Assembly: GCF_001659605.2 (NCBI RefSeq)
Contig: NC_035173.2
Coordinates: 12,282,757 to 12,346,756 of the forward strand
From: Manihot esculenta
Taxonomy: Eukaryota > Streptophyta > Magnoliopsida > Malpighiales > Euphorbiaceae
Direction: 5' to 3'
DNA: 64,000 bases
Position 1 is the stretch's first letter. Every line of letters starts with the position of its first letter. The notes beneath the pieces were generated by a model. It worked only from the letters and a program-made list of their open reading frames with translations, ran no database searches and was not told the origin of the DNA. The translations under genes and the position numbers were made by a program. Of this stretch, positions 12,600 to 23,617 are shown one piece after another.

Positions 12600-13190
12600 A
12601 TACTTTATAACTATATAATTAACTTGGGCCAACATTCACCATATACCTGTATATAGTATAATTATATAAGTGATATTAAACTTAAATCACCTATATATGA
12701 AATAAATGTTTTCTCAAACCTAAAGATTATATATACTATTGTGGCTTAGATAAACGAATAATGACAAGATTAAACTCTTACGTGTTCCTTGTTTAAATGT
12801 TACTAGTTCATATCACTTATCACTATAAACACCTACATGTCTATCTAGACATCTCAATCAATTGGTAAGTGATTCACCATCCTACTCTCATTAGTATTTC
12901 TATGCTAATCAATAGAAACAAATAGAGGTGATAGTCTAAACTAGACAAATCATGATCAATGAGACATCCCACGAATATGAACAAATTTATAATTATTTAT
13001 GCAAAAATATCCTGTCACACTTATTTCTAATTATTTAAAAATAAAACATCTAATAAAAAGCTAATGGAATTGTCCAATTATTAATTAAACAACATTTAAC
13101 ATAAAATAAAAGAAACTACTTGATTGTCAAATCGAATGTTTAATTATAAAAATATGATACAAAATATTACTCTAGGACATACACCTCAAA
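12600..13190 (-). repeat. Possible decayed copia LTR
   Basis: On the minus strand the sequence near 13190 reads TGAGGTGTATGTCCTAGAG, resembling the 5' start of copia LTRs of the SIRE/Angela type. The following several hundred bases have the mixed AT-rich texture of such LTRs. No coding domain, primer site or target duplication was identified, so this rests on general resemblance. Confidence 0.3.
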
Positions 13191-13327
13191 TAATTATATG
13201 AGTAAGGCCTGAAAGAAAACAAGGAGGTGCAAGGCTCGAAGGGGTCTAGTGAGAGAAAAGTAAGGTAAGGTCTAATGGTTCTTTGTTACTGAGGATTTTG
13301 TTCCTTTCTTTTTCAAGTATTAGGCAT

Positions 13328-13801
13328 TCAATGTTTTGAGCAATGGATATGACCTTCATTAGTGATGGTTTGATTAGGTGTTTTTCGATGGCTCATTGGC
13401 AGCTGCGAAACCCTCGCGATAAACTCACTAGTAGAAGGAGCTTGGAGGTGATAAGTTGGAGTTGGTGTTGCTTTTAAAATCATCATACTTCGAGGAAGAG
13501 GACTTTGATCTACTAGAGAGGAAGGGACCTGAATACCTTTTGTTAAAGTGTCTAGGAAGGAAACCGCACTGATACGTTGTTGTTTCTTAGGTGATGATAC
13601 CCTCATCTATGGCCCAAAAGTTGTTCTTCTCTTAGGGGAATCTAGTGTCGATTTTGTACGAGGTGAAGGACAATTGATATTGAAATGTTCCAAGGTTCTG
13701 CAATTAAAGCACACATTTGAAAAGTTCGTATTTGATGGAAACCCATTAAATTGATCCATAAGACCTTTTAGAGTGAAAACCAGTGATGAAGGGTCTGTCA
13801 A
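13328..13801 (-). pseudogene. Zinc-knuckle ORF relic, possibly LINE ORF1
   Basis: A minus-strand frame of about 157 codons is interrupted by one TAG (13607-13609). Near its start it contains CFNCRTLEHFNINC, which fits the C-X2-C-X4-H-X4-C zinc knuckle. That knuckle occurs in Gag proteins and in plant LINE ORF1 proteins. The rest is rich in serine, proline and lysine and I do not recognise it. No reverse transcriptase lies nearby, so assignment to LINEs is an inference; the source could also be a Gag. Confidence 0.35.
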
Positions 13802-14628
13802 TAGGGGCCTTAGTTCTTATTCTCATCTGGTAAGATTTTCTAGTTTATTCATGTATTTATTGTCCAACTTTATAAATTGACTCAAGAATTTTCGATTATT
13901 TGATTATTTTGTGTAGTAACTCTGTTAGGTGATAGGCCAGAAACTTGTACACAAAAGGGAGAATCCTTAAATTGGATTTCTTCGAAGGCCACATTATGTG
14001 GCAATTTATTAAGCATAAGGAGATTGTTGGACACAAGCCACAGACGAGACAACAGAACCTATTGACCAGGAAGCGAGAATATAATCTCAGAGAGAAGGGT
14101 CTTATATACCCACCTTCCTCTTTCGGAATTGAAGCGACACCATAGTGAATTATGAATAACAAGTATCCCAGTCGTTTTAACTATGATATCCACCATATCT
14201 CTCTTTAAATGAGGGGTGGCACAAGTTTTTTTTTTCTATAAAAGAAAAAAAAAATCTAAGTTTTCAAGTGATAAAAATGAAAAGATCTTGTAAATACCAA
14301 AAAAAAAAATTACAAAAAAGGCCTCAAAATGTGCTAAAAATTTATTGTAAAAGCAATATTGGGACTAAAGTTTGGGATCACTTTTTATGAAGCAAACAAA
14401 GATACAAGTTCCTTATGTTGGTACAAGCAAATCAGGGGGAAGTACCATCATCAACTTTTCTAATTGGTGGTGATAAAATTGAATATCAACCCTCTTCTTA
14501 AAGAAGAAAGAAAAGGATCTAAGATCAAGTAGGATCATATAGGATACCATAAGAAGAATTTATAAGAACTCTGCAACCTCAACCTTTTCTGCTGTAAAAT
14601 TTTCTGCAATTTGAGGTTACTGACAATG
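13802..14628. other. Intergenic, no gene seen
   Basis: AT-rich with several short poly(A)/poly(T) runs. The open frames here are short and unlike known proteins. Confidence 0.45.
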
Positions 14629-14633
14629 GAAAT

Positions 14634-14866
14634 TGTTAAGTTTTTATTATAAGAAAAGAAAGAAGGGAAGGAAAAAAAAATGGGAGAAGGAAAGTAACCA
14701 AAACAGCTACATCTTTACTCAATTTCCATCACTGTGTACATAACACATAGTGCATATCTATAATGGATATCAAAAGATAGAATTCTCTGAAAGAGATGAA
14801 TGTCCAGAACTTTGAGATGAAGAAAAGAAAAAATGAGCTGGGACTCCAAACTGTGAAGAAGATCAG

Positions 14867-14897
<31 letters not shown>

Positions 14898-15181
14898 ACC
14901 CAAAAATTTAAATGGCTTTGGTACCATGTTTAAGTTTTTATTATAAGGAAAAAAAAAGAGAATGAAAAGAATGGAAGAGAAGAAAAATAACTAAAAGAGA
15001 TATATCTTCACTCGATTTCCATCACTATTCCATAATCCATAGTGCATATTTTATATTTATAATGGGAACCAAAATATAGATCCATAAATTCAGAAAGATA
15101 TACTCTTAAATTAAGGAGATAATCCTTAAATTAAAGAGTAATTTTCTTTTTAATTTAAGGAGTATCTCATCAATTCTAACA
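14634..15181 (-). mobile_element. TRIM-like miniature LTR element
   Basis: Two related repeats in direct orientation, 14634-about 14801 and 14927-15181, both start TGTT(T)AAGTTTTTATTATAAG. They flank a non-coding centre of about 125 bp that includes a run of about 26 A. On the minus strand the right repeat reads TGTTAGAATTG...CTTAAACA and is followed at once by TGGTACCAAAGCC (14914-14926), close to a tRNA-Met primer site. Flanks GAAAT (14629-14633) and GACAT (15182-15186) match 4 of 5 as a target duplication. The left repeat lacks about 75 bp present in the right one. Size and structure fit a terminal-repeat retrotransposon in miniature. Confidence 0.5.
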
Positions 15182-15557
15182 GACATCAATATTCATAACT
15201 AGTTCTGTCTCTGACCCTAAAGATTTTATTTATTTACAATGATCCAATACTTTATTTGTGTCCAGTGGTTAAATATGTTACAAAAATATTTCAGGGAGAA
15301 AAGAAAAAAACCTCATAAGAGAATTTGACAACGAACCGATCCTAATCTTTCTCCCACTGAAAATCCTTCACAATGCACTAAGTAGATATCTCGACTTCAA
15401 AAATATTCAAAGCCAACTATTTGAACGAATACAATCATCTACGAGATCGATATGCAATCATTGTTTTCCTTCAAACTGAAACTGTTCAATTAGCAGCATA
15501 GGCATGTGCAGAAGTTCAGTCCTTTATGGATGTCAGAAAACCAAAAAAGGCGTCCAT
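15182..15557. other. 3' flank of the UVSSA homologue
   Basis: Contains the presumed 3' UTR of the minus-strand gene ending at 15558. No other feature seen. Confidence 0.4.
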
Positions 15558-17896
15558 CTACCATTGATTGGGGAAAGCTTCTCTGTAATTTGCATCCTCA
15601 CCCAGTGTCAGCTGCCTCATTGTAGCATCCCTTGTACGGGTATTCAAAAGTCTCTGTGCTAACCTATCTTTCGATGATTCTTTCTTATGCAGCATTGACG
15701 CAAGGCTTTCCTTTTTGTTTAAGGCTGACCTTCCCCCAGTGGTTGCCATCACCTCCTCCCCAACAAATGCCGAATTTGAGGTCGATGCTAATGCAGCATC
15801 TCTCAGAACTGCTTCATTATGTTCCCGAATCTTTGCAAGCTTTGCTCGCTTCTGTGATTGCTTATCCAATTTTCTTTTCTTAGCATCCTCAGTATCTCGA
15901 TCCCGAACATTCTTTACAGCTTGTTTTGCTAATTGCTCTACTAAATCAGAATCAAGAATTGTGTCACTTGTTGAAGTGCTCTTATTGATAGGATTTCCTT
16001 CATCATCTCGGGGTATGATGGGTCCATGGAAAGGGCATGCTCTCAAATCTCTTCTCTGACAAAGTCCACCTTTGTGTAATGGGGCACGGCATGGTTGTAT
16101 TTCTACTTGCTCTTCTTCATATATAGTTCTACGAATGTTCAGCTCCGCAATTTTTTCAGCTGGAATAACTGCATCATAGTCTACCCTACCCCAGTGACTT
16201 TCAAGCTCTAAGCCCCTCTGGTTGGCAAGAAAAACTTGATCTGAACCCCAATTATTCAAGAACGTTCCCCAATTTATAACCGGAGCTTCAGCTAAGAGCT
16301 TACTTCTAAGTGAGCTGGAATCAGTTCCTCCATGTTCACAACTCTGCGACTGATTACAATTTGCTTTCCCTTTACTGCTTTCAGGAGATTTATTTTTCAC
16401 CTCTCCAGAAGTTGAAGCCACCAAGGTATTATCATTTAGCTTATTGAGTGCATTAGAGCTCTCATGTTCAAAGGATTCAATTTTACCCTCCTCCCAAAAA
16501 TCTTCTTCCTCATTCTTCTCACGTTTTGTAGTATCTGGAAGAGCATAACCTAATTCTATACATTTCTTCTTAACAGTTTGGAGACGATTCTGCATATCAA
16601 TGAATTCCTTCAGCATTGAATCTCTAGATCTATTATCTGATACTTCAACCCTTATAAGAACAGAGATCCACTCTTGAACTGAAACCAGGTGCTTCGTTAC
16701 TAGAAGCTTGTACAGCTCCCTCAATGCATCAAAAACTACTTTATTCTCACTGTTCTCATGAATCTTTTCTCCTTCTCTCAATGAATCAAGACAGATCTAC
16801 CGTAATTCTGAAGAGCGGAACTCTTCAAAATCTTCATCATCTAAAGGACCAAGTGGTATAGTTTCCTTTTCAGTATGAACAATTTTTAAACACTCCCCAA
16901 TCTCATCTAATGTTGACTGTACCTCTTCCTTTATTGAAGATAAATTTCCCTTCAGTATTGCAAACTTGCTCTGTAGAATCTCTTTTGATCTCATCTCTCT
17001 TTCCCTTCTTTCCTGCTGAATCCGAGCAGCATTTGCCTGGATATTAGGAAACTGGAACCGAAGTGTATGTTTAAGATAGTCAAAACCTAACCGGATCTGC
17101 CTATAATGAATCCCGAATGAATCATTCCACTTCTCTAAAAACTCAATTGCCCTTGAACGCAGAACAGATGCCACCGCTGGTGGAGCAGGAAGTGGCAGAT
17201 TTCTTCTGAAGCCAACACTTAAACTCAACAGCTGATCCAAGTTTTCAACAAGAAGGGTCCTAAAAAGTTTTGATCGCATGAAAAGTTGATCAATTATGAG
17301 AAGTGTGAGATACCTGACCTGCAAAAACCATCACAACCAAGCACTTAGTGCATGTTTTATAGGATGTAAGTCAATGTAATCAAATAAAAATTCTGCAAGA
17401 TATAAAATTTTACTTCATTGGATTACATTACATAAATTTTCATTCAATTGCAACATTACAAGCAATAACTTACGGTAGCTTAACAAACTAAAGCAGTTAC
17501 TTTCCGTTTGCCAATCCTCATCCCAAACCCCTAAAAGGGATGTAACAAAAGGAAATCTCATGTCTAACCTGGAGCTGGATGAATATGTTTCGCTTAATGG
17601 GTTACGCAGAATGGATTGAATCTTGCCACAAAATCCCGAAACTATTAATTAAATTTTCCTACAATTAAATAAATTAAAACAACAGTGAAGATAAGAAGAC
17701 AAAGTACCTGAGAGTGGTCGCGTTTCATGTGATCCATTAGGGTTTGTGCGGCCAGTCTTAGCTCCGAATCAGAATATCGGACGACCGATTTGATGGCCTC
17801 AAGAAGGCGCGGGTCGACCTCTGCCGCCGTCGAATTGGTGGCCTTCTCTATCAACACCCTGACCTTCCCTTTCCCTGAATCTCCCACAGTTTCCAT
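15558..17896 (-). CDS. UVSSA: UVSSA homologue (UV-stimulated scaffold protein A), with in-frame stop
   Basis: UVSSA acts in transcription-coupled nucleotide excision repair: it joins RNA polymerase II stalled at DNA damage and helps bring in TFIIH. Exon 1 runs 17896-17708 (METVGDSG...DHSQ), then an intron 17707-17319 with GT/AG ends, then exon 2 from 17318 (VRYLTLLII) to a TAG at 15558. Expected length is about 648 residues, normal for plants. Residues 1-150 form the VHS/ENTH-like region. Near residue 420 is the C-terminal zinc-binding signature (PCRAPLHKGGLCQRRDLRAC then PFHGPIIPRD). The product would end FPNQW. A TAG at 16799-16797 interrupts the frame after SSELR; the frame continues immediately as ICLDSLREGEKI, and a CAG (Gln) is expected there by comparison with the family. 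Unless this is a sequencing error or is spliced out, the product stops near residue 236 and loses the zinc-binding region. Confidence 0.85.
17319..17707 (-). other. Intron of the UVSSA homologue
   Basis: Minus-strand donor CAG|GTACTT and acceptor TTTTTGCAG|GTC join codons for DHSQ and VRYLTLL in phase 0, matching the continuous conserved motif in plant UVSSA proteins. Confidence 0.8.
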
Positions 17897-19890
17897 TGAA
17901 TCAGACAGAAAATGGAGAAATTAAATCAGGAACCTTTTTAAAAGACTTCGCGCTTATATATATATCTTTCTTTCTCTCTAATTTCGTTGATTATTTGCCG
18001 ATAAGGTTCGGTTGGTAGCTATGAGTATGACTTATCAGTAACTTCGTACCCTCTTCATTTAACAAATTTACGTTATTACCATTTCAGAATTGACCCGCTC
18101 AAGGGTTGATTGAAAATAAAAACTGAACCGATTTGATTTAAAATTAAAATCAAATAGAAATCATCAGATTTAAATCAGTCTCAAATTAGTTTGATGCTAG
18201 GGAAAAAAAATACGGATTTTTAAAAGGAAAAATCCAAAAGTTGAAATAATCCCAATTATAATCCATCTAAAATCAAACTGAAACTCAATTAAAATTAAAC
18301 TGAAAATCAAGACCATAGAGTTTTGGTCTCACAAACCAATCTAAACCGGTAAAGTCTACTTCAAATGCCAAACGGCTCAAACCTATGGGCTACGGCGTTT
18401 TATATTTTTAAAAAAAAAAAATATCTTTCCAATCACTGTTTGATAAATAATATCTTAGTTGAAATATTGTGTTGTTTATTTTAAAAAATGTATTATTTTA
18501 CCAAAAGTATATATTTTTTTTATATGAAGACATGTTTTTCCAATTAGAAAAGATATGCATTTTAATAGAAAAAATATATAATTTCAACTGACAAGAGATG
18601 TCTTTTCAAATAGAAAAATTGTGTCTTTTCATAGCAAAAAATTTTATCATTTCATCTAAATTTTTTTAATTAAAATGACACGTTAATTCTTACATGCGTG
18701 CTACATATTTCTAAATATAAATTCTCATCTATATACAGTAGAGTCGTATGAGAGCACATGTGACGGTTATTAAATTTATTTTGGTGAAAATTTTTAAAAT
18801 TTTTTATGACTTTAAATAAAATTTTGACACTTTATATTTTTATATTATTTATTTTTTATAAAAATAAATAATTTTTTAATTGTAAAAAAATTACATAAAT
18901 TCTCCAAATTTTATTACCTTATTTTAAATTTTGAGCCACTAAATTGCCTTTAAATAATTTATTTTATGTAAATAAATAATTTAATTAGCATTTAATTTTT
19001 GTATGTGATACAAAAAATATGACCAAGTATGTGATGATGTTAGTGATGATATGCACTTTATAATAGTAATTTATAGTGATTGAGAATGATTGTAATTTGA
19101 TTAATTTATCTTAATTTTGATTATTAAGAAATGACCTAAATTATTTTATTAGATAGCAAGAAAGACCGTAAGTCATTTTATTGAATTGTTTATGTTCTAT
19201 TGAATTGTTCATGAAGAATATCAAAAGACAAAGTTTGGTGATATATAGTTATGTATAACTAACTATTAGCCGCCTCTAGACCTATATTTTGAGTTCATTA
19301 AATCTTGCAATGATTTATTCAAAGTTTTAAAGCATATTTATTTTAAATTGAGCAATTTGTTTATTCTCATGAACTTTTTATATGATGAGTCATATTTGTT
19401 GAATAGTTGAACTATTTATTATTGAATGTATATTGATATTTAATCTTGAATTTAAATAATTTAAGGTTATTGTTTCTTTACATAATTAATTATATTAAGT
19501 TTATTACATATTATAATTTTAGATGATAATTGGGACCTTTATGAATTTTCAATTCTAAATCTAATATGAAATTAGTACTAATATATTTAATTATTATATA
19601 GAATGAATATGTATATAAATTTAGGTTTGTTATATTATGTCTTTTTAGTTTATATTTATATATTAAAATAAAAGTTTTATGTGTATTGGATGAGTAAGAG
19701 ACTCCCGAGATAAATGGATAAAAGCTAAAATTTTATTATCGTTAATTCATTCCGGTATCTATAAAAATAAGGTGCAAACAAATGCATTATTTATCATTGC
19801 ACTTAATGTTTAATCAAGTACTTTTCAAGCCAGTTGCCATAAGTTCATATAATTTATGGACTAATATAAAATTCAATTAAGATTTTTTAA
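17897..19890. other. UVSSA upstream flank and AT-rich intergenic DNA
   Basis: The first few hundred bases upstream of the ATG at 17896 should hold the promoter. A TATATATATA run on either strand lies at 17957-17966. Beyond about 18100 the DNA is AT-rich without a supported gene. Confidence 0.4.
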
Positions 19891-19899
19891 AAACCTTAG

Positions 19900-20702
19900 A
19901 GGTATGTTGTTTCTGTTTACCATCCTTCTCATAAATGTGGAAATATACCAAAGAGAAGAAAGTGTATTTTTCATAAGATATTATGACATTCAAAAGGGTA
20001 TGTTTTTATTAGTGAATAAGATAATAGCCTGTTAATGGAATTTGAATCACGAGATGTTACATTCTTAGAGAATGAATTTTCTAAAGAAAGTGAGATAGAT
20101 TAAGACTTAACCCTAATATGAAATTGTGAACCAAATTACTTTTACTATAAGAAACTGAAATTAATTCTTTCCCAATGGGAGTATTTCAAATAATAATGAA
20201 TTAGTTCATATTGACATTCAAATATAACCTATAGTGAATCTATTTGATATTGTTAGTTCTAGTGGGAGTAATTATATATTGATAAATTAAATTATCAATC
20301 TGAATCGTGATGAATAAGTCATTGGTGCATTCCCCATTGTCACAATAAGATTGAAGGGGAAGAGTTATAGCTACTCCATGAGAATATAATAAGCTGAACA
20401 TACCCTGTGAAAGAAATATGGATTAATAATTAGAAGAATGAAAGATGAGATGGAAATCGATGATATCAAACCTACTTTAGAAACTAGTTGATTTATCAAC
20501 AGTATGAAAAGCTATTAAGAATAAATGATTTCTCATTTTAGCATTATCTACAGCTCTACAAATAGCTTAGTAGCTAAATATGATTCGTACTTTAGAAACT
20601 AGTTGATTTATCAACAATATGAAAAGCTATTAAGAATAAATGATTTCTCATTTTAGCATTATCTACAGCTCTACAAATAGCTTAGTAGCTAAGTTTGATT
20701 CC
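19900..20702 (+). pseudogene. Decayed Ty1/copia integrase-to-RT remnant
   Basis: Conceptual translation in shifting frames gives copia-like stretches: KGYVFIS (about 19996), ESRDVTFLENEFSKE (about 20044) and KLVDLST then KAIKNK (about 20480-20530). These correspond to the region between integrase and RT. Many stops and frame changes are present. A 115-bp tandem duplication (starting at 20473 and 20588) repeats the last part, so it arose after decay began or as part of it. Confidence 0.6.
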
Positions 20703-20759
20703 TAGTACAATTGAATGTATATAATGAAGCAATTGAACCAGTACTATTAAATTAATAAT

Positions 20760-21995
20760 GATCTATTATTACAGCCTTGATTCAATAACTTATATTAAGA
20801 ATCTCAAGTGTTATGAAGAAATAAAACATATTGATATATGTGCGATATGGCTACAAATTCTTGTATAAAGCCTATTACGAATATTGTTCATAATAGACAT
20901 GTTAAGTCATTGGATTTGTATAGATATATTCATATAAACAACATTATTAAATATAATGTTATTTGTGCCTAGATTATTTTATAATTCATATATGTATCTT
21001 TATATATATTTTAAAATATGTATTAACATTTAAGAAGTATGTTAGATAGATAAAAAAATTGATTTTTTCACACAGGCAATCACTTTTATTATCTAAGTGA
21101 ATAATAAAGATGATATAATTATAAATTTATTATTATTAAGAGTGATAATATGGAGAGTTCAAAGTTTATAACATTAATACTCTCTTCAAAAATTAATTTA
21201 ATCATATATGATTAAATGAAATAATATATTTTAATGTCAGATGTGAATTCTGTTGCATATAACTCGGAGTAGGTATGTGAACTCAAAGTCGGTTGTCTGA
21301 ATTATCATGTGCACAACATTGAATAATATAAAGACATATGCTCTATAAAAAAAATGACATAATAGTGTAGTATGTTATTTATGCCGCATAAGCAATAAGT
21401 ATTTAATAATGACAATACAAGTTTAATCTCTACTTGATTTGATATTATGTGAAATCTTAGAGGTTATAAGTAATATTTAGTATATACATTTATAACTCCG
21501 ATCAGTTATTCGAGATTTAATTTAATTATTGTTTTTTTATATTATTGTCAAAGGATTATAAATGATTCGAAGTGATATTTTTTAAAAATAAAATAAATTA
21601 AAATTAAGATAATCATAAAATGTGGAAGGTTATTAAGCATTATTATATTTATTTATATTTGTTGACCAATTAATTATGTTTATTTTTGAAAAAAAAATAT
21701 AATTACGAATATAAAAATATTGAAAAGAAAATGTGAGAAATATAAATGTAAAATATAATTATTACATATTATATCTATTTTAAGCTCAATTAATCGAGGT
21801 GCTATATTATTTTAACAAATATATACAAATAAATTCTCGAAGTATACCCTTTTCATACAATATATTTATAAAGTATAAAATTTAAAATGAGAGTTAACCT
21901 ACTTACACTTTGGAAACTAAAACAGGTCATCTAGGTAGAACAACCCAATTTTATATAAAAAAAAAAGTGTCTTTGTGAAGGGACAAGACCTTACA
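20760..21995 (+). repeat. Copia 3' end plus LTR-like sequence, copy 1 of 3
   Basis: Begins with the end of copia RNase H (KHIDI, then TNSCIKPITNIV and HVKSLDL). It then runs into an AT-rich non-coding block that also occurs at 45200-46282 and 55120-56346. Compared with those copies, about 60 bp between KHIDI and the next motif are missing here. The block after HVKSLDL is where the 3' LTR of a copia element would be; no TG...CA ends were fixed. Confidence 0.6.
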
Positions 21996-22099
21996 AACGC
22001 ATATGATATGACCTTATATTCTAATTTTGATATGGCAAAGCAATGTCACTCTTAGTATTCAGACGAGGTAATCTTGCTACATCTCTAAGATCGGAAAAC

Positions 22100-22520
22100 G
22101 ATAGGGAAAAAAGAATTTAAAGAAAAAGTAAAAACAGAACCTGGGCATCACTCTCATACTCTCCCTCCACAACTTCGCAGCTTTTGCCTCCGGCGAATTC
22201 CACCTTACCGCCACCAACAAGGGCGGAGGGACGGTACGGCAAGGGGGAGCACGTGCCGTACCGGCGACCGGAAAATGCTTTGAAGGGGGATGAAGGTGCC
22301 GCAGCGGCGCAGCCGGTGGTGCCGCAGCAATGCAGTTGCAGCGTTTTGGTTTGGAGGATGAAGAAGAAGGAAGGCGGCTGGAAATAATAGAAGTTTGAAT
22401 GTTTTATTTTTTTTTTAGGGTTCTTCAAAACGACGTCGTTTTGAAGATTTTATTTAAAAAAAAAATAAATTAAACAGCGTCGTTTTGTAGCCTTAAATAG
22501 GAAAAAAAAAAGTTAAAACG
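22100..22520. other. GC-rich island with a perfect palindrome
   Basis: About 22150-22350 is much richer in G and C than its surroundings. Open frames occur on both strands but resemble no protein I know. At 22423-22446 is a perfect 24-bp palindrome whose half is CTTCAAAACGAC; a partial copy (AGCGTCGTTTTGTAG) follows at about 22476. This lies just upstream of the TTF-type gene and may be part of its promoter. Confidence 0.4.
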
Positions 22521-22528
22521 TATATATA
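22521..22528 (+). promoter_or_regulatory. Candidate TATA box of the TTF/hAT gene
   Basis: TATATATA lies about 160 bp upstream of a clear splice donor (CAG|GTGAGT at 22687), as expected for a short 5' UTR exon. Confidence 0.4.
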
Positions 22529-22686
22529 CATATGCAGAAGCCTAAGTTTAACGCCACAACACCAATATCAAAGCAAAGCACGAATATCAAGGCCACAACT
22601 CAGCCTGCCTCTGCCAGTCTGCCTGCAACCTGCCTGCCTGTCTCCTCGCCTGTGCTACTGTGCCGCCGGAATCCACCGCCGGTCAG

Positions 22687-23579
22687 GTGAGTCTGCTTTT
22701 TATTTTTTGTTTTGTTATTTGTTTAATTAATTAAATGTTCAATTTATTAGGGTTTATTCAATTACAATTAGTGATTAATTATTAATTTGTTGAATAAATT
22801 AGTTACAATCATATTATAATTGTTGTGTGTTTTACATACTTTTGAAATTGATGTTAAATTGTTTAAATTTGTTCAATTAATTGAGTATTTAATTTAGGGT
22901 TTATTAAATTAAAATTAGGGATTAATCATGAATGTGTTGAATAAATTAGTTACCAATTATATTGTTTAATGTTTATGTGTTTTACATACTCTTGAAATTG
23001 ATGTTAAATTGTTAATTATGATACTAATTATGTATGTTTGTGTGTTATACATAAATTTAGGTTTTATTTAAATTTAGATATTGAGAAATTTAAATTGAAT
23101 TTTATACATAAACTATTAAGTTAATTTAATTGTTAAGTTAATTCCTAATCTACTAAACCCTCTTAATTTTTTTCAAGAAAAGAAGAAATCATAATACTAT
23201 AAAGGAGAATATTGTGGAATGCTTATTTAGTATACTTCTAGTATTCCACAACCAAACAAAAGTTTAAAAATAAAACAATAACAGAAAGAAAATTGTACCA
23301 ATAAAGAGCACTCTCACTGCCCAAGAACGAGTAAAACCCCAACTCCACATAGAAAATTACTTCATTGAAAACAGTAGAATAAAAACAACAAATAAATTCT
23401 AATTAAATGTGAATTACTAATAGTAGGTAACCTTTTATACTTTAATTGGAATATACTGTATAATTTTGGTAGGCCACTGACGAATTTATGTCAAGTACAT
23501 AAGAAACTTAAATAGTTAAATTGATAGTCTTTGATGAATGTGTAATTGATTTTAATATTTTATTTGTTTATTTAAATAG
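22687..23579 (+). other. 5' UTR intron of the TTF/hAT gene
   Basis: The donor GTGAGT at 22687 and the acceptor TTTAAATAG ending at 23579 flank AT-rich, T-rich sequence. The acceptor is 10 bp before the ATG at 23590. No expression evidence, so this is a prediction. Confidence 0.5.
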
Positions 23580-23612
23580 AATTACAATAATGATCGACAA
23601 ATATTTTACCAA

Positions 23613-23617
23613 ACTAC
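23613..23617. repeat. Target-site duplication of element B, left (ACTAC)
   Basis: ACTAC here and at 43780-43784 are identical 5-bp repeats bordering the TGTAACG... and ...TATTACA ends of element B. Confidence 0.9.

Noticed and set aside
13896..14162. Open frame of 88 codons (minus strand)
   Set aside because: No recognisable domain and no gene signals around it.
22117..22428. Small open frames on both strands of the GC-rich island
   Set aside because: No recognisable motif; length is explained by base composition.
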